Below are positions 19,727 to 32,024 of a stretch of 64,000 nt of DNA, piece by piece. Position numbers and translations under genes: made by a program. The number at the start of each line of letters is the position of its first letter. Within the stretch, counting starts at the first letter, position 1. The DNA lies in NCBI RefSeq assembly GCF_018967645.1, contig NZ_JAHLZF010000012.1, forward strand, positions 1 through 64,000. Reading direction: 5' to 3'. The stretch is from Allobacillus halotolerans. Lineage in GTDB: Bacteria; Bacillota; Bacilli; Bacillales; Alkalibacillaceae. The notes beneath the pieces are model-generated. The model had not been told where the DNA came from, ran no database searches, and worked only from the letters and a program-made list of their open reading frames with translations.

Positions 19727-20089
19727 ATGTCTAAAGATCAAATCATTGATGCGATTAAAGAAATGTCCGTTCTAGAATTGAACGATTTAGTAAAAGCTAT
19801 TGAGGAAGAATTCGGTGTTACAGCTGCTGCGCCAGTAGCAGTCGGTGGCGGTGCTGCAGAGGAAGCTGCTGAAGAGAAAACTGAATTTGATGTTGTACTT
19901 GAAGATGCAGGTTCTTCTAAAATCAAAGTTGTTAAAGCGGTTCGTGAAATCACAGGTCTCGGCTTGAAAGATGCGAAAGAGGTTGTTGACAACGCACCAG
20001 GCGCTATCAAAGAAGGCGTAGCTAAAGAAGAAGCTGAAGAAATGAAAACAAAACTAGAAGAAGTTGGCGCGAAAATCGAACTTAAATAG
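19727..20089 (+). CDS. rplL: 50S ribosomal protein L7/L12
   Basis: Flexible stalk protein recruiting translational GTPases, 120 residues. N-terminal dimerisation helices, an alanine/glycine hinge ([18 protein letters not shown]), and the C-terminal factor-binding domain with [23 protein letters not shown] follows AAGGAGG. Strong terminator 16 bases after the stop. Confidence 0.97.
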   Translation: MSKDQIIDAIKEMSVLELNDLVKAIEEEFGVTAAAPVAVGGGAAEEAAEEKTEFDVVLEDAGSSKIKVVKAVREITGLGLKDAKEVVDNAPGAIKEGVAKEEAEEMKTKLEEVGAKIELK

Positions 20090-20104
20090 TCAACAAACTC
20101 CAAT

Positions 20105-20139
20105 AAGCTCGCTGAACCAGTTCAGCGAGCTTGATTTTT
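20105..20139 (+). terminator. terminator of rplJL
   Basis: AAGCTCGCTGAA / TTCAGCGAGCTT, loop CCAG, followed by a T-rich tail. Confidence 0.88.
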
Positions 20140-20215
20140 AATTGATTGAATGGATTCAATCTTAATACTTACCAGATGAATTTTTTTCAATTATCCAATG
20201 AAGGTGGTCGGTTGA

Positions 20216-20821
20216 ATGAGCGAGCACTATTATGAACGTCACCCCACAAGTGAAAGCAACCCTACTTTTTTCAACGCAATATTGAACACGTTCACATTTA
20301 CTTTCCAAACAGATGATGGTGTATTTTCCAAAAAGCAAATTGATTATGGTACAAAAGCATTGTTGGCGCAATTTAAGCAACCGAAAGTCATGGGTGAATT
20401 TTTGGATGTCGGTTGTGGTTATGGCCCGATCGGAATCACTCTAGCAAAACAATTCCCCGAACGGTCGATTGTGATGGTTGACGTGAATGAGCGTGCGATT
20501 CACTTGGCACAAGAGAATATTGAATTAAATGATCTGGAGAATGCGAAGGTCCGGTTTAGCGATGGGTTGTCTACTGTCAAAGATGAACAATTTGCTTCAG
20601 TTGTTACGAACCCGCCATTTCGAGCAGGCAAGAAAGTAGTTCATCAAATCATGGAAGAAAGCTTCGATGTATTAAAGCCCGGGGGCGAATTATGGGTAGT
20701 GGTACAGAAAAAACAAGGAGCACCTTCATTAAAGAATAAGCTGGAATCATTATTCTCACAAGTGGAGACAGTCAACAAAGACAAAGGGTACTACATTTTG
20801 CGTGCCAAAAAGTTTGACTAG
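20216..20821 (+). CDS. class I SAM-dependent methyltransferase, RsmC-like (YbxB)
   Basis: A 201-residue Rossmann-fold methyltransferase. Motif I is LDVGCGYGPIGITLA, the acidic residue of motif II is in VMVDVNERA, and the catalytic NPPF is in TNPPFRAGK, typical of exocyclic-amine rRNA methyltransferases. The family includes RsmC, which makes m2G1207 in 16S rRNA; this protein corresponds to the single C-terminal half. Position between rplL and rpoB is the usual one in Bacillus. ATG 20216 follows AAGGTGG. Confidence 0.88.
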   Translation: MSEHYYERHPTSESNPTFFNAILNTFTFTFQTDDGVFSKKQIDYGTKALLAQFKQPKVMGEFLDVGCGYGPIGITLAKQFPERSIVMVDVNERAIHLAQENIELNDLENAKVRFSDGLSTVKDEQFASVVTNPPFRAGKKVVHQIMEESFDVLKPGGELWVVVQKKQGAPSLKNKLESLFSQVETVNKDKGYYILRAKKFD

Positions 20822-21257
20822 GAATCATACGGTGTGATAATATTAAAAAATGCCAATAGAATTGTTTTTCTGTCAAGTGTTTTTTGAAAAATACTGACTA
20901 AAGCAATCTGAATGGTGAAAAACGCAGATGAAGTTACGATTATACAGTTCTGATGTATAATATTCTTTAGAGAAGCCGATAATGGTACCGTTCATTAAAC
21001 ATGAATTGAGGTCTTAATGGTACATGACACTTTATCTATTAACTTATAATTTCATAACTTGACATTCTCTATGAATGTTCAAATAGATGCTTGCATAAGG
21101 CCTTTTAAAGCAAGCAAGTTCGGCATGCATTCTTGTCGGACCATTTTTATTTTTACTTAAGCTCTTTCTGAAGGATCCTCTCCGGTGAATGTGGAGGTTC
21201 ATCAGTTAGGATGGAAGAGCCCTTTCTTTTAAATCTGGTAGTTGAGGGGTGAAGCAG
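20822..21257 (+). promoter_or_regulatory. rpoB upstream region: promoter and structured leader
   Basis: A 436-base gap. TATAAT at 20956-20961 with a weak TTACGA (20934-20939, spacing 16) is the best promoter; a TTGACA at 21059-21064 has no good -10. Near the gene, nested arms GCTCTT (21161-21166)/AAGAGC (21215-21220), CTGA/TCAG and CCTC/GAGG can build one long stem, followed by CCTTTCTTTT. This has the form of an attenuator or protein-binding leader. The ribosome site GAGGGGTG is at 21245-21252. Confidence 0.6.
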
Positions 21258-24200
21258 TTGTTAGGTCAACTAGTCCAATATGGTCGACACCGCCAGCGTA
21301 GAAGTTACGCGCGAATTAGTGAAGTTCAAGAGCTTCCTAACTTAATTGAAATTCAAACCGCTTCGTATGATTGGTTTTTAGAAGAAGGTTTGAAAGAAAT
21401 GTTCAGAGATATTTCACCGATTGAAGATTTCACCGGTAATTTATCTTTGGAGTTTGTGGATTATAGTTTAGGTGAGCCTAAATATCCATTGGATGAAGCG
21501 AAAGAGAGAGACGTGACATATAATGCCCCGTTGCGGGTGAAAGTTCGTCTGTTGAACAAAGAGTCTGGGGAAGTGAAAGAGCAAGAGGTCTTTATGGGTG
21601 ATTTCCCATTAATGACTGAAAACGGCACATTTATCATCAATGGTGCAGAACGTGTTATCGTTTCCCAACTTGTGCGTTCGCCAAGCGTTTATTTCAATGA
21701 CAAAATTGATAAAAACGGTCGCAAAGGTTACACATCAACCGTTATTCCAAGCCGTGGTGCATGGTTGGAAATGGAGACGGACGCGAAGAATGTTGTTCAT
21801 GTGCGAATTGACCGAACCCGCAAATTGCCGATTACGGTCCTATTGCGTGCACTTGGATTCAGCTCAGATGAAGAAATTATCGATCTGATCGGTGATAACG
21901 AGTATCTACGCAATACGTTAGATAAAGACAACACTGAAGACAGCGACAAAGCGTTAATAGAAATTTATGAAAGATTACGTCCTGGAGAGCCACCGACTGC
22001 TGAAAACGCACGCAGTTTATTGTTCTCTCGCTTTTTTGACCCGAAACGCTATGATTTAGCACGGGTAGGACGTTATAAAATGAATAAAAAGCTTCATATT
22101 AAAAATCGTTTATTCAACCAAGTGTTGGCTGAAACGATTGCAGATGAAGAAACAGGTGAAGTGCTCGCTCGAAAAGGCGACAAGTTGAACCGTCGTCTCT
22201 TGGATCAATTGATTCCTTATTTAGAGAAGGAAGAAGATCCAGTTGGTGAGAAAATCTTGGAGCCACAGGACGGCGTGCTGGATGAACCGGTCAAAGTCCA
22301 ATCCATTAAAATTTTCGATCCGACCGACCCAGAGGGCGAAAGAACATTAAATGTGGTAAGTAATGGAAATGTCAGCCAAGACATTAAACATATTACGTAC
22401 GAAGACATTTTAGCTTCCATCAATTATTTCTTTAATATCTTGCATGAAGTCGGAAACACAGACGACATTGACCATTTAGGGAATCGTCGTTTGCGTTCTG
22501 TTGGCGAACTGCTTCAAAACCAGTTCCGAATCGGTTTATCAAGAATGGAACGTGTTGTTCGTGAGCGAATGTCCATTCAAGATAGTGAGTCGATCACGCC
22601 ACAGCAGTTGATCAATATCCGACCAGTTATTGCGTCCATTAAAGAGTTCTTTGGAAGTTCTCAGTTATCGCAGTTTATGTATCAAACAAACCCATTGGCT
22701 GAATTGACGCATAAACGACGTCTTTCGGCGTTAGGGCCTGGTGGTTTGACGCGTGAACGTGCTGGTTTTGAAGTACGTGACGTTCACTATTCTCACTATG
22801 GTCGTATGTGTCCGATTGAAACGCCAGAAGGTCCGAATATTGGGTTGATTAACTCATTGTCCTCCTTTGCGCGTGTGAATCCGTTTGGTTTCATCGAAAC
22901 ACCATATCGAAGAGTCGATCATGACACAGGGATAGTTACTATGAAGACTGACTATCTAACAGCAGACGAAGAAGATAACTACATCGTTGCGCAAGCAAAC
23001 GCACCATTGAACGATGATGGAACGTTCCAGAATGAAGAAGTCATTGCTCGTTTCCGTGGTGAAAACATAGTGGTCGACCGTGATCAAATCGACTATATGG
23101 ACGTTTCACCAAAACAAGTTGTATCAGCTGCGACAGCCTGTATTCCATTCCTGGAAAACGATGACTCAAACCGTGCCTTGATGGGTGCAAACATGCAACG
23201 TCAGGCTGTTCCATTGCTAAGCGCTGAAGCACCTTTAGTCGGAACAGGTATGGAATATGTATCTGGAAAAGACTCCGGGGCTGCCGTCATCAATAAGTAT
23301 GATGGAATTGTTGAAAAAGTAGATGCGAAAGATATTTACGTTCGTCGTATTTCTGAAGTGGACGGTAAAGAAGTAGAAGGCGATTTAGATCATTATCGCT
23401 TACAGAAATTCATCCGTTCTAACCAAGGAACTTGTTACAATCAAAAGCCGATTGTCTCTAAAGGCGACCGCGTCGTAAAAGGTGAAATCCTTGCTGATGG
23501 TCCATCCATGGACAATGGTGAACTGGCACTCGGTCGAAATGCTCTAGTCGCATTTATGACATGGGATGGATATAACTACGAGGATGCGGTCATCATGAGT
23601 GAACGCTTCGTGAAGGACGACATATTTACTTCGATTCATATTGAAGAGTTTGAATCGGAGGCTAGAGATACCAAGCTTGGACCGGAGGAAATCACTCGTG
23701 ATATTCCGAACGTTGGAGATGAAGCACTGAAAAACTTGGATGAAGACGGAATTATCCGCGTCGGTGCTGAAGTTATTGATGGCGATATCCTCGTTGGAAA
23801 AGTAACACCAAAAGGAATGACAGAGCTATCTGCTGAAGAGCGATTACTACATGCCATCTTTGGAGAAAAAGCTCGTGAAGTTCGTGACACGTCACTACGT
23901 GTGCCGAATGGCGGTGGCGGAATCGTTCATGATGTGAAAGTGTTTAACCGTGAAGACGGTGATGAACTTTCTCCAGGTGTGAACAAACTCGTTCGGGTGT
24001 ATATCGTTCAGAAACGGAAGATTTCAGAAGGGGATAAAATGGCCGGTAGACATGGTAACAAAGGTGTTATTTCCAAAATTCTACCTGAAGAAGATATGCC
24101 ATTCATGCCAGATGGCACCCCGGTAGACGTTATGTTGAACCCACTTGGTGTACCATCGCGTATGAATATCGGTCAGGTTCTTGAGCTTCACTTAGGAATG

Positions 24201-24806
24201 GCTGCTCGAGAAATGAACATCCATGTTGCGACCCCGGTATTCGACGGAGCAAATGAAGAAGATGTATGGGAAACCATGACAGAAGCCGGCCTTTCCAGGG
24301 ACGGAAAAACAGTTCTTTATGACGGTCGTACTGGTGAAGCATTTGATAACCGTGTTTCTGTCGGAGTCATGTACTTGATTAAACTTGAGCACATGGTAGA
24401 TGACAAATTGCACGCTCGTTCCACTGGACCATATTCCTTGGTCACACAGCAACCACTTGGTGGTAAGGCGCAATTTGGTGGACAGCGTTTCGGTGAGATG
24501 GAAGTTTGGGCATTAGAAGCATATGGTGCCGCATACACACTACAAGAAATCTTGACCGTTAAATCCGATGACGTCGTTGGTCGTGTACAGACATACGAAG
24601 CGATTGTCAAAGGTGAAAATCTACCAGAACCAGGTGTACCAGAATCCTTCCGTGTCTTGATCAAAGAGCTTCAAAGTCTTGGAATGGATGTCAAGATGCT
24701 GACAGATGAGCAAAATGAAATCGACATGAGAGATTTAGAAGATGATGAGCAAGCTGGCGAACAGCTGAATGTCGATATAGAGCATAAAGAAACGTCAGAT
24801 GAATAA
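21258..24806 (+). CDS. rpoB: DNA-directed RNA polymerase subunit beta
   Basis: Core polymerase subunit, 1182 residues from TTG 21258 ([16 protein letters not shown]), chosen because GAGGGGTG lies 5 bases upstream and the B. subtilis gene also starts with TTG here; a GTG at 21249 is in frame but overlaps the ribosome site. All main lobes and the C-terminal clamp-contact region are present. Unusual: in the rifampicin-resistance cluster ([21 protein letters not shown]) residue 475 is Tyr (TAT, 22680-22682) where E. coli has Asp516 and B. subtilis also Asp. Other cluster residues, including those at E. coli 513, 526, 529 and 531, are normal. Confidence 0.97.
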   Translation: MLGQLVQYGRHRQRRSYARISEVQELPNLIEIQTASYDWFLEEGLKEMFRDISPIEDFTGNLSLEFVDYSLGEPKYPLDEAKERDVTYNAPLRVKVRLLNKESGEVKEQEVFMGDFPLMTENGTFIINGAERVIVSQLVRSPSVYFNDKIDKNGRKGYTSTVIPSRGAWLEMETDAKNVVHVRIDRTRKLPITVLLRALGFSSDEEIIDLIGDNEYLRNTLDKDNTEDSDKALIEIYERLRPGEPPTAENARSLLFSRFFDPKRYDLARVGRYKMNKKLHIKNRLFNQVLAETIADEETGEVLARKGDKLNRRLLDQLIPYLEKEEDPVGEKILEPQDGVLDEPVKVQSIKIFDPTDPEGERTLNVVSNGNVSQDIKHITYEDILASINYFFNILHEVGNTDDIDHLGNRRLRSVGELLQNQFRIGLSRMERVVRERMSIQDSESITPQQLINIRPVIASIKEFFGSSQLSQFMYQTNPLAELTHKRRLSALGPGGLTRERAGFEVRDVHYSHYGRMCPIETPEGPNIGLINSLSSFARVNPFGFIETPYRRVDHDTGIVTMKTDYLTADEEDNYIVAQANAPLNDDGTFQNEEVIARFRGENIVVDRDQIDYMDVSPKQVVSAATACIPFLENDDSNRALMGANMQRQAVPLLSAEAPLVGTGMEYVSGKDSGAAVINKYDGIVEKVDAKDIYVRRISEVDGKEVEGDLDHYRLQKFIRSNQGTCYNQKPIVSKGDRVVKGEILADGPSMDNGELALGRNALVAFMTWDGYNYEDAVIMSERFVKDDIFTSIHIEEFESEARDTKLGPEEITRDIPNVGDEALKNLDEDGIIRVGAEVIDGDILVGKVTPKGMTELSAEERLLHAIFGEKAREVRDTSLRVPNGGGGIVHDVKVFNREDGDELSPGVNKLVRVYIVQKRKISEGDKMAGRHGNKGVISKILPEEDMPFMPDGTPVDVMLNPLGVPSRMNIGQVLELHLGMAAREMNIHVATPVFDGANEEDVWETMTEAGLSRDGKTVLYDGRTGEAFDNRVSVGVMYLIKLEHMVDDKLHARSTGPYSLVTQQPLGGKAQFGGQRFGEMEVWALEAYGAAYTLQEILTVKSDDVVGRVQTYEAIVKGENLPEPGVPESFRVLIKELQSLGMDVKMLTDEQNEIDMRDLEDDEQAGEQLNVDIEHKETSDE

Positions 24807-24859
24807 AGCCAGAAGATAAAACCCACCTATCGTAGGATAAAATAAGGGAGGTAGGCTCC

Positions 24860-27800
24860 TTGATTGATGTCAATAAATTTGAGTTTATGAAAATTGGTTT
24901 AGCCTCACCGAATAAGATCCGTTCTTGGTCTTACGGTGAAGTGAAAAAACCAGAAACAATTAACTATCGTACACTAAAGCCTGAAAAGGACGGTCTTTTC
25001 TGTGAGCGAATTTTTGGGCCGACAAAAGATTGGGAATGTCATTGTGGAAAATACAAACGAGTTCGCTATAAAGGTGTCGTTTGTGACCGCTGTGGCGTTG
25101 AAGTTACAAAATCAAAAGTACGAAGAGAGCGCATGGGGCATATTGAGTTAGCTGCCCCTGTCTCTCACATTTGGTATTTCAAAGGAATTCCAAGCCGTAT
25201 GGGTCTTGTGTTGGACCTATCTCCACGTGCTTTGGAAGAAATTATTTACTTTGCTTCTTATGTTGTCACAGAGCCAGGTGATACACCTCTCGAAAAGAAA
25301 CAGTTGCTTTCAGAAAGAGAATATCGCACTTATTATGATAAGTACGGTAAGATCTTTAAGGCACAGATGGGTGCGGAAGCCATCCGTAAACTTCTTCAAG
25401 ATATCGATCTGGAGAAGGAAGTTCATGACTTAAAAGAAGAGTTGAAAACAGCGCAAGGTCAAAGACGTACGAGAGCCATCAAGCGATTAGAAGTTCTTGA
25501 ATCATTCCGTAATTCAGGAAACGATCCATCCTGGATGATTTTGGATGTCTTACCGATCATACCACCGGAACTACGTCCAATGGTTCAGTTGGATGGTGGC
25601 CGATTTGCGACGTCTGACTTAAACGATTTATACCGCCGGGTTATTAACCGGAACAACCGTTTGAAAAGATTGTTAGATCTTGGTGCTCCATCTATTATCG
25701 TTCAAAACGAAAAACGGATGCTCCAAGAATCGGTGGATGCCCTCGTTGATAATGGTCGTCGCGGTCGCCCGGTTACTGGACCAGGAAACCGTCCGTTAAA
25801 ATCTCTCTCTCATATGTTGAAAGGGAAGCAAGGGCGTTTCCGTCAAAACTTGTTAGGTAAACGTGTTGACTATTCCGGACGTTCGGTAATCGTCGTTGGT
25901 CCGAACTTGAAGATGTATGAGTGTGGCTTGCCGAAAGAAATGGCGATTGAATTATTCAAACCATTTGTTATGCGTGAACTCGTCAAACGTGGGTTGGCTC
26001 ACAACATTAAGTCAGCAAAACGAAACATTGAACGTTTACGTCCAGAGATCTGGGGCGTGTTAGAAGATGTAATCAAAGAACATCCGGTCCTATTGAACCG
26101 TGCACCGACACTGCACCGTTTAGGGATTCAAGCTTTTCAGCCGAAATTGGTTGATGGTCGTGCGATTCGATTGCACCCACTCGTTTGTACAGCTTATAAC
26201 GCTGACTTTGATGGGGACCAAATGGCTGTTCACGTGCCGCTTTCACCGGAAGCACAAGCAGAAGCGAGAATTCTTATGCTTGCAGCGCACAACATCTTGA
26301 ATCCAAAAGACGGAAAACCAGTCGTTACACCATCTCAAGACATGGTATTAGGAAACTACTACTTGACGCTTGAGAGAGAAAACGCACTTGGTGAAGGTTT
26401 TGTATTTGGTAATGCAGATGAAGCAAGACTCGCTTATGATAACGGGTATGTTCATTTACACAGCCGGATTGCAATTGATGCAGGTTCATTGAAGAACCCT
26501 AAGTTCACGGAAGAGCAAAACAAGAAGTTGTTGCTGACAACAGTCGGTAAAATAATTTTCAATGATATTTTGCCGCCGACGTTCCCTTACATGAATGAAC
26601 CGACAAAATCGAATCTACATGATGGTCTTGAGGATCATCACTTTATCGGTAAAGATGCAAATGTAAAGGAAGCACTAGCAGAACGCGAACTGAACTTACC
26701 ATTCAAAAAAGGTATTCTGGGAGATATCATCGCAGAAGTCTTTAAGTTTTATAAACTCTCTGAGACGTCTAAGATGCTTGACCGTATGAAAGACTTAGGC
26801 TTTAAGTATTCTACGAAAGCCGGACTTACCATTGGAGTTTCAGATATCGTTGTCCTGGCAGATAAAAATGAAATCTTGGATGAAGCACAAGGAAAAGTAG
26901 ATAACGTACAAAAGCAGTTCAAGCGTGGTTTGATCACGGATGGCGAACGTTATGATCGCGTCATTCAAATTTGGACAGATGCCAAAGATGTCATTCAAGA
27001 AAAATTAATGAAGTCCTTGGAACCATTAAACCCGATCTTTATGATGAGTGATTCGGGTGCACGTGGTAACCCATCTAACTTCACGCAGCTCGCGGGTATG
27101 CGTGGTCTGATGGCTAACCCATCTGGACGAATTATCGAACTCCCGATCAAATCGAGCTTCCGTGAAGGACTAACGGTCTTGGAGTACTTTATTTCCACGC
27201 ACGGTGCACGTAAAGGTCTTGCGGATACCGCGCTGAAAACAGCCGACTCTGGTTACTTGACACGTCGCTTAGTGGATGTTGCACAAGATGTAATCATTCG
27301 CGAAGAAGATTGTGGTACCGACCGTGGCATGACCGTTTCCACTATTCAGGAAGGAAACGAAGTCATTGTTCCTTTAGGAGATCGGTTAGTCGGAAGAACG
27401 GCGTTCAGAGCTGTGAAACACCCAGAGACGGGTGAGGTCATTGTTCAACGTAACGAATTGATCACTGAAGATATTTCCGCTGAGATTTTAGAAGCGGGCA
27501 TCGAATCGGTAACAATCCGTTCTGTATTCACATGTAACACACAGCATGGTGCTTGTAATAAGTGTTACGGACGGAATATGGCAACAGGTGACCAAGTGGA
27601 TGTTGGTGAAGCAGTTGGTATCATTGCAGCTCAATCCATCGGTGAGCCAGGTACTCAGTTAACGATGCGTACCTTCCACACAGGTGGGGTTGCAGGTGAT
27701 GATATCACACAAGGTTTACCGCGTATCCAAGAAGTATTTGAAGCGCGTAACCCGAAAGGTAAAGCGATCATCACAGAAATCAAGGGAACTGTAACGGATA

Positions 27801-28477
27801 TTAATAGTGAAAAAGATAAAAAAGAAATCATTGTACAAAGTGATGTCGAAACAAAGACTTACACAACACCGTACAATGCACGCATCAAGGTAGAAGTTGG
27901 AGACGCCGTAGAACCTGGAGAGGCGTTGACGGAAGGTTCAATCGATCCGAAAGAATTGATTGTTGTCCAAGGCACACAAGGCGTACAGGAATACTTGCTC
28001 AAAGAAGTTCAAAAAGTATACCGTATGCAGGGTGTTGAAATCAGTGACAAGCATATTGAAGTCATGGTCCGTCAAATGCTTCGTAAAGTTCGTGTGAATG
28101 ATGCCGGCGAAACAGAATTGCTTCCTGGTTCACTCATGGAAGTTAACCAGTTCAAAGAAGCCAACCAAGAGGTGCTGTTGGAAGGTAAACAACCAGCAAC
28201 AGCCAAACCAGTCATTCTTGGTATTACGAAAGCATCACTAGAAACGGATTCCTTCTTGTCTGCCGCATCTTTCCAAGAGACAACACGGATCTTGACAGAT
28301 GCTGCGATCAAAGGTAAATATGATGAATTGCTCGGATTGAAAGAGAACGTCATCATCGGTAAACTTGTCCCTGCAGGTACGGGATTACAGAGATACCGAC
28401 GCCTAGAAGCTGAAAAAGATGAAGCTTTCCAAGAAACAGAAGAAGAAAACTTAGAAGAAGAAACACAAGAAATATAA
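24860..28477 (+). CDS. rpoC: DNA-directed RNA polymerase subunit beta'
   Basis: Catalytic subunit, 1205 residues. N-terminal zinc site in [19 protein letters not shown], the magnesium-binding [12 protein letters not shown], and the second zinc site in [13 protein letters not shown] are all present. No large lineage insertion typical of proteobacteria. TTG start at 24860 follows GGGAGGTAGG. It follows rpoB by 53 bases; no separate promoter is visible. Confidence 0.97.
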   Translation: MIDVNKFEFMKIGLASPNKIRSWSYGEVKKPETINYRTLKPEKDGLFCERIFGPTKDWECHCGKYKRVRYKGVVCDRCGVEVTKSKVRRERMGHIELAAPVSHIWYFKGIPSRMGLVLDLSPRALEEIIYFASYVVTEPGDTPLEKKQLLSEREYRTYYDKYGKIFKAQMGAEAIRKLLQDIDLEKEVHDLKEELKTAQGQRRTRAIKRLEVLESFRNSGNDPSWMILDVLPIIPPELRPMVQLDGGRFATSDLNDLYRRVINRNNRLKRLLDLGAPSIIVQNEKRMLQESVDALVDNGRRGRPVTGPGNRPLKSLSHMLKGKQGRFRQNLLGKRVDYSGRSVIVVGPNLKMYECGLPKEMAIELFKPFVMRELVKRGLAHNIKSAKRNIERLRPEIWGVLEDVIKEHPVLLNRAPTLHRLGIQAFQPKLVDGRAIRLHPLVCTAYNADFDGDQMAVHVPLSPEAQAEARILMLAAHNILNPKDGKPVVTPSQDMVLGNYYLTLERENALGEGFVFGNADEARLAYDNGYVHLHSRIAIDAGSLKNPKFTEEQNKKLLLTTVGKIIFNDILPPTFPYMNEPTKSNLHDGLEDHHFIGKDANVKEALAERELNLPFKKGILGDIIAEVFKFYKLSETSKMLDRMKDLGFKYSTKAGLTIGVSDIVVLADKNEILDEAQGKVDNVQKQFKRGLITDGERYDRVIQIWTDAKDVIQEKLMKSLEPLNPIFMMSDSGARGNPSNFTQLAGMRGLMANPSGRIIELPIKSSFREGLTVLEYFISTHGARKGLADTALKTADSGYLTRRLVDVAQDVIIREEDCGTDRGMTVSTIQEGNEVIVPLGDRLVGRTAFRAVKHPETGEVIVQRNELITEDISAEILEAGIESVTIRSVFTCNTQHGACNKCYGRNMATGDQVDVGEAVGIIAAQSIGEPGTQLTMRTFHTGGVAGDDITQGLPRIQEVFEARNPKGKAIITEIKGTVTDINSEKDKKEIIVQSDVETKTYTTPYNARIKVEVGDAVEPGEALTEGSIDPKELIVVQGTQGVQEYLLKEVQKVYRMQGVEISDKHIEVMVRQMLRKVRVNDAGETELLPGSLMEVNQFKEANQEVLLEGKQPATAKPVILGITKASLETDSFLSAASFQETTRILTDAAIKGKYDELLGLKENVIIGKLVPAGTGLQRYRRLEAEKDEAFQETEEENLEEETQEI

Positions 28478-28482
28478 AGTTT

Positions 28483-28555
28483 GAGGCACCTTGAAAAAGA
28501 TTGAGGTTATCATTGACAACATTTTTAGACAGTGATAATATATTCAAGGTGCTTC
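28483..28555 (+). promoter_or_regulatory. ybxF operon promoter enclosed by a long inverted repeat
   Basis: TTGACA (28513-28518), spacing 17, TAATAT (28536-28541) with an upstream TG. The promoter is flanked by GAGGCACCTTGAA (28483-28495) and TTCAAGGTGCTTC (28543-28555): 13-bp arms with one G-T, loop 47. Read-through RNA from rpoC could form a long stem here. No T tract follows, so simple termination is not indicated. Confidence 0.75.
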
Positions 28556-28588
28556 ATACTAATGTTGTTACTTTGGAGGATTGCGAGA

Positions 28589-28840
28589 ATGTCTTATGAA
28601 AAAGTAGCAGAAGCTAAAAATAGTTTAGTCATTGGAGCGAAACAAGTACAAAAAGCCATGAGAGATGGCGAAGTACAAGAGGTCGTTGTTGCAGAAAATG
28701 CTGAACGACGCGTAACAGATCATATACTGCTTACTGCTGACCAAATGAATGTACCCGTTGTGTTTGTCGACTCGATGAAACAATTGGGGAAAGCAAGCGG
28801 TATTGAAGTAGGCGCAGCTACAGTGGCAATCAAAAAATAA
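28589..28840 (+). CDS. ybxF: L7Ae-family kink-turn-binding protein YbxF
   Basis: An 83-residue RNA-binding protein of the L7Ae/L30e/S12e/Gadd45 family; the B. subtilis homologue binds kink-turn RNA. The segment GAKQVQKAMRDGEVQEVVVA is characteristic. ATG 28589 follows TTTGGAGGA. It begins the ybxF-rpsL-rpsG-fusA operon as in B. subtilis. Confidence 0.92.
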   Translation: MSYEKVAEAKNSLVIGAKQVQKAMRDGEVQEVVVAENAERRVTDHILLTADQMNVPVVFVDSMKQLGKASGIEVGAATVAIKK

Positions 28841-28940
28841 ACTTTGCACGACCTGTTCGTGTTAAGTTTTGTTTTTTGCTAAATGATGAACCACCTGGAT
28901 GTGTGGGATTGCAAAACGAGATGAGAAGGGAGGAAACAAC

Positions 28941-29354
28941 ATGCCAACAATTAACCAATTGGTGCGTAAAGGACGTCAATCTAAAACAAAAGGATCCGAT
29001 TCTCCGGCTCTAAATAAAGGTTTCAACTCGTTCAAGAAAAAGTTCACGGATAACAATGCTCCACAAAAACGTGGTGTGTGTACACGTGTTGCTACCATGA
29101 CTCCTAAAAAGCCAAACTCAGCACTTCGTAAATATGCACGTGTTCGTTTGTCTAACCAGATTGAAGTAACAGCTTACATTCCTGGAATTGGACACAACTT
29201 ACAAGAACACAGTGTTGTGCTAATTCGCGGTGGCCGTGTAAAAGACTTGCCAGGTGTACGTTATCATATCGTACGTGGCGCGTTGGACACTGCCGGTGTT
29301 GAAGGACGTAAACAGAGTCGTTCCAAATATGGCGCGAAAAAAGCCAAAAAATAA
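28941..29354 (+). CDS. rpsL: 30S ribosomal protein S12
   Basis: Decoding-centre protein of 137 residues. The PNSALRK loop and the [13 protein letters not shown] loop keep the lysines whose mutation gives streptomycin resistance, so no such resistance is predicted. ATG 28941 follows GGGAGG; an open frame from 28899 is upstream leader. Together with rpsG, fusA and tuf it forms the str operon. Confidence 0.97.
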   Translation: MPTINQLVRKGRQSKTKGSDSPALNKGFNSFKKKFTDNNAPQKRGVCTRVATMTPKKPNSALRKYARVRLSNQIEVTAYIPGIGHNLQEHSVVLIRGGRVKDLPGVRYHIVRGALDTAGVEGRKQSRSKYGAKKAKK

Positions 29355-29391
29355 GTAACAAAAATAAACACTGAGGAAAGGAGGAGTAGCT

Positions 29392-29862
29392 ATGCCACGT
29401 AAAGGAGCCGTACCAAAAAGAGATGTGCTACCAGATCCGATTCATGAATCGAAGCTAGTAACACGTCTAATCAACCAAATCATGGTTCATGGTAAAAAAG
29501 GTGTTGCCCAGAAAATTCTTTATAATGCATTTGACCTTGTCGGTGAACGCACTGGCCAAAACCCAATGGACGTATTCGAAGAGGCAATGAAAAATGTCAT
29601 GCCTGTTCTTGAAGTTCGTGCTAGACGTGTTGGTGGGTCTAACTACCAAGTACCAATGGAGGTTCGCCCAGAACGCCGTCAAGCATTAGGTTTGCGTTTT
29701 ATCGTAAACTATTCAAGACTTCGCGGTGAAAAAACCATGGAAGAGCGTCTTGCAAATGAAATCATGGATGCAGCCAATAATACAGGTGCAGCAGTGAAAC
29801 GTCGTGAAGAAATGCATAAAATGGCTGAAGCCAACAAAGCATTCGCACACTATCGCTGGTAA
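29392..29862 (+). CDS. rpsG: 30S ribosomal protein S7
   Basis: Primary 16S rRNA head-binding protein, 156 residues, starting [16 protein letters not shown]. The rRNA-contacting arm and the C-terminal [20 protein letters not shown] are intact. ATG follows AAAGGAGGAG. In E. coli S7 represses this operon; whether that holds here is not visible. Confidence 0.97.
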   Translation: MPRKGAVPKRDVLPDPIHESKLVTRLINQIMVHGKKGVAQKILYNAFDLVGERTGQNPMDVFEEAMKNVMPVLEVRARRVGGSNYQVPMEVRPERRQALGLRFIVNYSRLRGEKTMEERLANEIMDAANNTGAAVKRREEMHKMAEANKAFAHYRW

Positions 29863-29912
29863 AAATCATTTAATAAAAAAACATAGCAGTTATGCAGAAA
29901 GGAGAAATGATT

Positions 29913-31991
29913 ATGCCAAGAGAGTTCTCCTTAGACAGATATCGTAATATCGGAATCATGGCACACATTGATGCCGGTAAAACTACTTGTACAGAAAGAA
30001 TTCTTTTCTATACTGGTAGAATTCATAAACTCGGAGAAACTCACGAAGGTGCATCCCAAATGGACTGGATGGACCAGGAGCAGGAGCGTGGAATCACGAT
30101 TACCTCTGCTGCGACAACAGCTCAGTGGAATGACCATCGGATCAATATTATTGATACTCCAGGACACGTTGACTTTACAGTAGAAGTTGAACGTTCCCTA
30201 CGTGTTCTTGATGGTGCAGTAGCACTGTTAGATGCACAGTCTGGAGTTGAGCCACAAACAGAAACAGTATGGCGCCAAGCAACAACTTATGGCGTACCGC
30301 GTGTTGTATTTATTAACAAAATGGATAAAGTGGGGGCTGACTTCCTTTATTCCGTAGGTACATTGAAAGAGAGATTGGGGGCAAATGCTCACCCAGTCCA
30401 GCTACCAATCGGTGCTGAAGACCAATTCGAAGGAATTATCGATTTGGTTGAGATGAAAGCTTATATCTATGAAGATGACCTAGGTACGAAAGCATCAAAC
30501 ACTGAAATTCCTGATGAATATAAAGAACAAGCGCAGGAATACCGCGATAGCCTAGTTGAAGCTATTTCAGAACTTGACGAAAACCTTATGGATAAGTATT
30601 TGGAAGGTGAAGAAATCACCAAAGAAGAATTGAAAGCAGGAATTCGTCAAGCTACTGTAGACGTTGAATTCTATCCAGTATTTTGTGGATCAGCATTTAA
30701 AAACAAAGGTGTTCAGCTTCTACTAGATGGTGTAGTTGACTACTTGCCATCTCCATTGGATGTACCTCCAATCCAAGGTTTCGATAAGAAAACCGAGGAA
30801 ACTGTTGAGCGTAAATCTGATGACAACGAGCCATTCTCAGCTTTGGCATTTAAAGTTATGACTGACCCTTATGTTGGTAAGTTGACATTCTTCCGTGTAT
30901 ACTCAGGAACATTGTCTAGTGGTTCATACGTTCAAAACACAATCAAAGACAAACGTGAGCGTGTTGGACGTATCCTTCAGATGCATGCGAACCACAGAGA
31001 AGAAGTTGACACTGTATATGCAGGAGATATTGCTGCAGGTGTAGGTTTGAAAGATACTGGTACAGGTGAAACACTATGTGCTGAGAAAAGTGAAGTTATC
31101 TTGGAATCAATGGACTTCCCTGATCCAGTTATCGGTGTAGCCATTGAACCAAAATCAAAATCCGACCAAGATAAAATGGGTATCGCTCTAGCGAAACTTG
31201 CTGAAGAAGATCCAACGTTCAAAACGGAAACAAATGATGAAACTGGACAAACAATCATTCACGGTATGGGTGAACTTCACCTAGATATCATCGTTGATCG
31301 TTTGAAACGTGAATTCAAAGTTGATGCACAAGTTGGTGCACCACAAGTTGCTTACCGTGAAACGTTCCGTGCTTCTGCAAATGCTGAAGGTAAGTTCGTA
31401 CGTCAGTCTGGTGGACGTGGACAGTTCGGTCACGTTTGGATTAAATTCGAACCAAACGAAGAAGGAGCTGGCTTCGAATTCGTCAACAATATTGTTGGTG
31501 GGGTTGTTCCTCGTGAATATATCCCCGCTGTTCAAGCCGGAATCGAAGAATCATTGGAAAACGGTGTACTTGCCGGATATCCATTAGTCGATGTGAAAGC
31601 AACACTATATGATGGTTCTTACCACGATGTTGACTCTAACGAAACTGCCTTTAAAGTAGCCGCATCAATGGCTCTTAAAGAAGCTAAAAACAAATGTCAA
31701 CCAGTTCTATTGGAACCAATGATGAAAGTAGAAGTTGTTGTTCCTGAAGAATATATGGGCGACATCATGGGTGATGTTACTTCCCGTCGTGGCCGTGTAG
31801 AAGGAATGGGTAGCCGCGGAAACGCATCTGTCGTTAACGCATTCGTCCCACTTTCTGAAATGTTCGGTTACGCAACAGCACTTCGTTCAAACACGCAAGG
31901 ACGTGGAACGTTCACTATGTACTTCGATCACTATGAAGAAGTTCCAAAATCGATTTCTGAAGAGATCATTAAGAAAAATAGTGGACAATAA
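29913..31991 (+). CDS. fusA: elongation factor G
   Basis: Translocase GTPase of 692 residues. G1 [10 protein letters not shown]3 DTPGH, G4 NKMD are present; domains II-V follow, with the C-terminal domain IV loop near [17 protein letters not shown] 29913 ([12 protein letters not shown]) follows AAAGGAG at 8 bases; an ATG at 29907 is also possible. Fusidic-acid target; no resistance change was looked for beyond a visual check. Confidence 0.97.
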   Translation: MPREFSLDRYRNIGIMAHIDAGKTTCTERILFYTGRIHKLGETHEGASQMDWMDQEQERGITITSAATTAQWNDHRINIIDTPGHVDFTVEVERSLRVLDGAVALLDAQSGVEPQTETVWRQATTYGVPRVVFINKMDKVGADFLYSVGTLKERLGANAHPVQLPIGAEDQFEGIIDLVEMKAYIYEDDLGTKASNTEIPDEYKEQAQEYRDSLVEAISELDENLMDKYLEGEEITKEELKAGIRQATVDVEFYPVFCGSAFKNKGVQLLLDGVVDYLPSPLDVPPIQGFDKKTEETVERKSDDNEPFSALAFKVMTDPYVGKLTFFRVYSGTLSSGSYVQNTIKDKRERVGRILQMHANHREEVDTVYAGDIAAGVGLKDTGTGETLCAEKSEVILESMDFPDPVIGVAIEPKSKSDQDKMGIALAKLAEEDPTFKTETNDETGQTIIHGMGELHLDIIVDRLKREFKVDAQVGAPQVAYRETFRASANAEGKFVRQSGGRGQFGHVWIKFEPNEEGAGFEFVNNIVGGVVPREYIPAVQAGIEESLENGVLAGYPLVDVKATLYDGSYHDVDSNETAFKVAASMALKEAKNKCQPVLLEPMMKVEVVVPEEYMGDIMGDVTSRRGRVEGMGSRGNASVVNAFVPLSEMFGYATALRSNTQGRGTFTMYFDHYEEVPKSISEEIIKKNSGQ

Positions 31992-32024
31992 TTGATTTTT
32001 ATCATTAAATCACTTATAAAAGTA

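Noticed and set aside
28941-29354. Streptomycin-resistance change in S12
   Set aside because: The lysine positions in [10 protein letters not shown] and GGRVKDLPG are wild type.
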